A stretch of 64,000 nt of DNA from NCBI RefSeq assembly GCF_000231385.2, contig NC_018515.1, forward strand, positions 3,430,501 to 3,494,500, given 5' to 3'. The notes below the pieces were generated by a model. It saw nothing but the letters and a program-made list of their open reading frames with translations, had not been told where the DNA came from and made no database searches. Shown one piece after another: positions 60,589 to 64,000 of this stretch. The DNA comes from Desulfosporosinus meridiei DSM 13257 (lineage in GTDB: Bacteria > Bacillota > Desulfitobacteriia > Desulfitobacteriales > Desulfitobacteriaceae). Position numbers and translations under genes: made by a program. Within the stretch, counting starts at the first letter, position 1. Every line of letters begins with the position of its first letter.

Positions 60589-63486
60589 TTGATAAAGAAT
60601 AAAGGATTCTTTGCACTCATGATAATTGTTTTTATGTTGTCTTCACTATTTGCCGAGCAACCAGTCTATGGGGTTACCAATAATTTCATCGCGGCATCAG
60701 GTGGCTCACAGTCTATGTTGGCTCTTAACTCAGACGGAACCGTCTGGGGTTGGGGAATCAATCAAAATGGACAAATCGGAGACGGCACTACGAATACAAA
60801 ACCCTATCGGGTGAAAGTTACAGGACTGGCAGATGTTAAAGCCATTGCTTCCGGTACCACACATTCTGTTGCTCTTCAAAAGGACGGTGACGTTTTTACC
60901 TGGGGCTCGAACTTTAGTGGTGAATTAGGAAACGGAACCCTTAAAGAAAGCTTTCTTCCTGTCCAAGTAACCGGCTTGTCAGACGTAAAAGCTGTTTCTG
61001 CCGGTACTTTATTTACTGTGGCATTAAAAAATGACGGAACCGTCTGGGCCTGGGGAGATAACAGCAGCGGAGAGCTTGGCAATAGTACCGGCAAATCGTC
61101 AATAACACCCGTACAAATTCCCGGTCTGGTGAATATTAGCGCTGTATCTGCCCAAGGAACTCATACTCTTGCCCTCACTGATGACGGAACCGTTTGGAAA
61201 TGGGGAGGCACTATTTCTTCTCCTGAAAAACTTGAGAGTCTCTCAAACATTGTTGCAGTATCCGCAGGCTATGATCATTTCACTGCCCTTAAAGCTGACG
61301 GGACCGTCTGGGCTTGGGGAGAAAACGGTTGCGGTCAACTAGGGGATGGAACGATAACTTCTCGTACCAGTCCGATTCAAGTTGCAGGGCTGACTGAGGT
61401 CAAAGCGATTTCTGCTGGTGTTCGTAACACAATCGCCTTACGCCAAGACGGTACGGTTTGGGTTTGGGGGATCGATTTTACTAAACCCATGGATCAACCG
61501 ACAGATCTAGGTTATCATCTTAATTTAAGCCCTGTAACCGTTCCCAACCTAACCAATGTCCAAGGGATTGCCGCCGGTCCAAGCAGTTATCTCATCATAA
61601 CCGCTGAAGGCTCAATGCTAACCTGGGGTTTTAACCAGGGGATTTTGGGAGATGGCACAGCCGATAACCGCACAACTCCCGGTCCTGTAGTGGACTCCCT
61701 TCTTCCTGACAATATGCGGCTTGCCGGTTATGACTTAATTGATACTTCTATAGCTATTTCTCAAAAAACCTTTCCTGTTAATCACAGCGCTGATGCCGTA
61801 CTGTTAGCCACCGGTTATAATTTTCCGGATGCTTTAGCCGGAGCAAGCCTAGGGGTGGTGGAAAATGCTCCGCTCTTACTGGTCAATCCTTATACTGATA
61901 ATCAGAAAACAATCGCCGAGATAAGACGAGTTCTAAAACCCGGGAGCACAATCTATATCCTTGGTGGAACAGCAGTGGTATCTTCGACTCTTGAAGCCAG
62001 GCTAAACGATAATTCTTATCATCCCTATAATATTAAGCGTCTGGCAGGTGTTACCCACTACGGGACAGCTGCAGAGGTTGCTAAACAAGTCAAGCCTTCC
62101 GGAGGCGGGGAAGTCATCATCGCCACCGGCGAAAATTTTCCGGATGCTCTGTCAATCTCCCCTTATGCTTCTGCACACGGTATTCCAATGGTTCTTGTTG
62201 AGAAAAACACCCTCCCCGCTGAAAGTCTATCCTATCTTAAAGACGTCGAGCCGACGGATGTCACCATTGTTGGCGGCGTAGGTGCGGTGAGTGCTGCGGT
62301 GGAGGCACAAATTCAAGACCTTTTCCCAGAGGCAAATATCCGCCGTTTTGGAGGTTATGACCAGTATGAAACCTCGGCATTGATTGCCAAGGCACTGTTC
62401 GGTGACTCTAGTCCTAATCTTTTTGTGGCAACCGGAACAAATTTTCCGGATGCCCTCTCCGGCTCAGTTATTGCCGGTTCGACACAATCCCCTATCGTTT
62501 TAGTAAAACCCAACGAGATTCCTGAGAAAGTAAGCTTGATCTACCTCAACTCCCTTTCAAACAAGACCGTCGTTGTCCTAGGCGGTACAAGCGTCGTTTC
62601 TGAGTCTGTCTTCAATACGCTTAAATCCAGGCGCGCCCTCGATCCCGGTAATATACAGAGCAACCTTCATAACTCCGGACTAGCTGCTGCAAGTAATGGA
62701 TGGATATATTATGGCAGCGGTCAAAATAATTCTCTATTATATAAAATGAAACCCGATGGATCAGCAGCGACTAAAGTTCTGGACGATAGTGCGGAACATC
62801 TGAGTGCCATAGGCGATTCCATTTACTTCTCAAATGTTGTTGGATCATATCAAAAGATCCTAAATGAGGATTCCCCTAAACCTTCTCTTGTTTCGTCTGC
62901 AGCTATGCCTTATGTCTTCGAGGATGCTAAACAAGTATACTATGCCAATGACGGGGGCCTCTACATTGACGGCGATGGTTTTGTGGCTTCAAAGCAAATT
63001 TTAAATAATTCCAGAAACGTCTTTATAAACTCCGGTTATATCTATTATCAGAAGGCATCAGCAATGGGTCCTAATCCAATTTACAGAGCAACTATGGATG
63101 GGACAGAGGAAACCTTGATTGTTGATGATGATGTAAAATCCTTTAGCATCAGTGACAATAAGCTTTTCTATATCAGTTATAACAATGGAAAAATATACAC
63201 CACGAATATCGACGGTACGGGAAAAAGGGAAGTTACCAGTGATGCTGCCGGAGCTTTAAATGTGCACAATAGCTGGATCTATTACAGCAATAAAGCAGAT
63301 GGATACAAACTTTACAAAGTTAAACTTGATGGTACCAGCCGGACAAAACTCACGGATAAGGATGAAGTATCGGCTATAACTATTGTAGGTGATTGGGTCT
63401 TTTTCACAAGAGGATTATCTGTCATGTCGATGGATCCATCGGTATATATGATGAAACAAGATGGGTCTAAGCTTCAAAAGATATAG
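60589..63486 (+). CDS. Surface protein: RCC1-like propeller, CWB2 anchor repeats, DUF5050
   Basis: 965 residues. Signal peptide (7-29). Residues about 30-370 hold RCC1-type blades (repeated DGTVWGWG, DGDVFTWG, DGTVWAWG). About 375-660 contains three CWB2 repeats (ATGYNFPDALAG, ATGENFPDALSI, ATGTNFPDALSG), which attach proteins to cell-wall anionic polymers. About 690-965 is a DUF5050-like second propeller (GWIYYGSG, LYKMKPDGS, SWIYYSN). TTG start with AAAGGAAG upstream. Likely displayed on the cell wall; ligand unknown. Confidence 0.88.
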   Translation: MIKNKGFFALMIIVFMLSSLFAEQPVYGVTNNFIAASGGSQSMLALNSDGTVWGWGINQNGQIGDGTTNTKPYRVKVTGLADVKAIASGTTHSVALQKDGDVFTWGSNFSGELGNGTLKESFLPVQVTGLSDVKAVSAGTLFTVALKNDGTVWAWGDNSSGELGNSTGKSSITPVQIPGLVNISAVSAQGTHTLALTDDGTVWKWGGTISSPEKLESLSNIVAVSAGYDHFTALKADGTVWAWGENGCGQLGDGTITSRTSPIQVAGLTEVKAISAGVRNTIALRQDGTVWVWGIDFTKPMDQPTDLGYHLNLSPVTVPNLTNVQGIAAGPSSYLIITAEGSMLTWGFNQGILGDGTADNRTTPGPVVDSLLPDNMRLAGYDLIDTSIAISQKTFPVNHSADAVLLATGYNFPDALAGASLGVVENAPLLLVNPYTDNQKTIAEIRRVLKPGSTIYILGGTAVVSSTLEARLNDNSYHPYNIKRLAGVTHYGTAAEVAKQVKPSGGGEVIIATGENFPDALSISPYASAHGIPMVLVEKNTLPAESLSYLKDVEPTDVTIVGGVGAVSAAVEAQIQDLFPEANIRRFGGYDQYETSALIAKALFGDSSPNLFVATGTNFPDALSGSVIAGSTQSPIVLVKPNEIPEKVSLIYLNSLSNKTVVVLGGTSVVSESVFNTLKSRRALDPGNIQSNLHNSGLAAASNGWIYYGSGQNNSLLYKMKPDGSAATKVLDDSAEHLSAIGDSIYFSNVVGSYQKILNEDSPKPSLVSSAAMPYVFEDAKQVYYANDGGLYIDGDGFVASKQILNNSRNVFINSGYIYYQKASAMGPNPIYRATMDGTEETLIVDDDVKSFSISDNKLFYISYNNGKIYTTNIDGTGKREVTSDAAGALNVHNSWIYYSNKADGYKLYKVKLDGTSRTKLTDKDEVSAITIVGDWVFFTRGLSVMSMDPSVYMMKQDGSKLQKI

Positions 63487-63527
63487 TAGGTATGGGTGTC
63501 TGCCATTTAATAGCCACTTAAACTTTT

Positions 63528-63555
63528 CAAGCCACCGTCTATGAACGGTGGCTTG
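63528..63555 (+). terminator. Terminator after the surface protein gene
   Basis: 11-bp stem CAAGCCACCGT / ACGGTGGCTTG, followed by TTGTT. Confidence 0.6.
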
Positions 63556-63599
63556 TTGTTTAAAAACAGGTGCTTGTTTACACGGTAGAAATTAATAAA

Positions 63600-63867
63600 A
63601 AATAAGAATGCCGCCCAAAAGTTTCTTTGCGGTCTTGGGGAAGGCGCGTTCCCCTCCAAAAAGACCGCGACCCTCGAAGCCATGGAAGAAGAGCGGCGGC
63701 TTGCCTTTGTCGCTTCGGGATGTATAAGCCCTAACACTCAAAACCAACGCCTTTCGGCACTTAAGTCATTCATGCGCTATGCCATTTTGGAATATCCGGC
63801 CTTTCTCCAAGATGATCAACGGATACTTAATTGGAAAATAGTCAAAAGAATCCTTTCTCCATCATAG
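63600..63867 (+). pseudogene. Fragment of a tyrosine recombinase (integrase) N-terminal domain
   Basis: The frame reads EEERRLAFVASGCISPNTQN then QRLSALKSFMRYAILEYPAF, which is the SAM-like arm domain of Tn554/phage-type recombinases. It stops before the catalytic domain. Confidence 0.55.
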
Positions 63868-63880
63868 AGGAAGGATTCTT
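63846..63880 (+). terminator. Hairpin after the recombinase fragment
   Basis: 10-bp stem AAGAATCCTT / AAGGATTCTT with a 15-base loop. Confidence 0.5.
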
Positions 63881-64000
63881 CCTGTTAATTAAGAAGACGA
63901 AGTTTCGGAAACAATTGTTATTTGGTTGAAATTCAAAGTTTTTGATAACCCAATTTATTATTTATAACATTAAGAAAAAGGGGTTCAAGAATCTTTGTTG

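Noticed and set aside
1-64000. CRISPR array
   Set aside because: No run of regularly spaced identical repeats was seen; all repeats found are few and dispersed.

Overview
The window looks like a low-GC, spore-forming anaerobic Firmicute of the Desulfosporosinus/Desulfitobacterium type (Peptococcaceae sensu lato). This is inferred from the corrinoid methyltransferase operon with a RACo-type activator, small YjcZ-like spore peptides, a sporulation-type histidine kinase, a T-box-controlled ilvBN operon, SD-rich starts with many TTG/GTG codons, and a tmRNA whose tag ends NENNYALAA. No species marker was compared.

Layout. 1-5.6 kb: the end of a contractile-phage tail cluster on the minus strand (terminator-like protein, sheath, tube, chaperone with a textbook -1 frameshift signal), a RinA/ArpU-like late activator, and a divergent ImmR/ImmA pair with repeated operators. 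No head genes lie between regulator and tail, so this is either a decayed prophage or a headless tailocin. 5.7-5.95 kb: an IS3-family remnant. 6-9.4 kb: DUF2284 protein, RDD protein and SppA, small proteins. 9.4-16.3 kb: one minus-strand operon for corrinoid methyl transfer (three URO-D-fold methyltransferases, a corrinoid protein, a ferredoxin/ASKHA activator, a CobW-like GTPase and an unknown protein). 16.5-21.6 kb: membrane and exported unknowns, gene fragments, and an unusual ECF sigma factor fused to an RseB/DUF4367-like C-terminus. 22.2-24.4 kb: an ABC-F ribosome-protection gene behind an attenuator with two coupled leader ORFs, the second ending K-L-R-P-stop in the terminator stem. 24.7-36 kb: a GC-rich B12-type radical SAM gene, DoxX, PAP2, cysteine synthase, exported proteins and an alcohol dehydrogenase. 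36-48.9 kb: a broken ABC-F copy, old-yellow enzyme, DbpA helicase, DsrE, amidohydrolase, methyltransferase, DUF2268 protease, BlaI/BlaR1 pair, CPBP protease, RarD. 49-51.6 kb: promoter, T-box leader, ilvB (with a Cys-rich insert), ilvN. 51.8-56.8 kb: ABM monooxygenase, C1q-like protein, YjcZ-like peptides, histidine kinase, DUF3102 protein. 57-59.5 kb: an intact type I toxin/antisense-RNA locus, truncated GNAT and TnpB genes with an omega-RNA-like end, tmRNA, and a frameshifted DUF5131 gene. 59.7-64 kb: a methyltransferase, a 965-residue RCC1/CWB2/DUF5050 surface protein and a recombinase fragment.

Themes. Intergenic space is full of small repeats: pieces of the toxin/antisense locus at four places, a GCCGCCTC hairpin family, pieces of the ABC-F locus at three places, and a 38-base 3'-end repeat. 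The most informative control elements are the phage frameshift site, the ABC-F leader, the ilvB T-box and the toxin/antisense locus. All calls are from reading the sequence; no database search was run.
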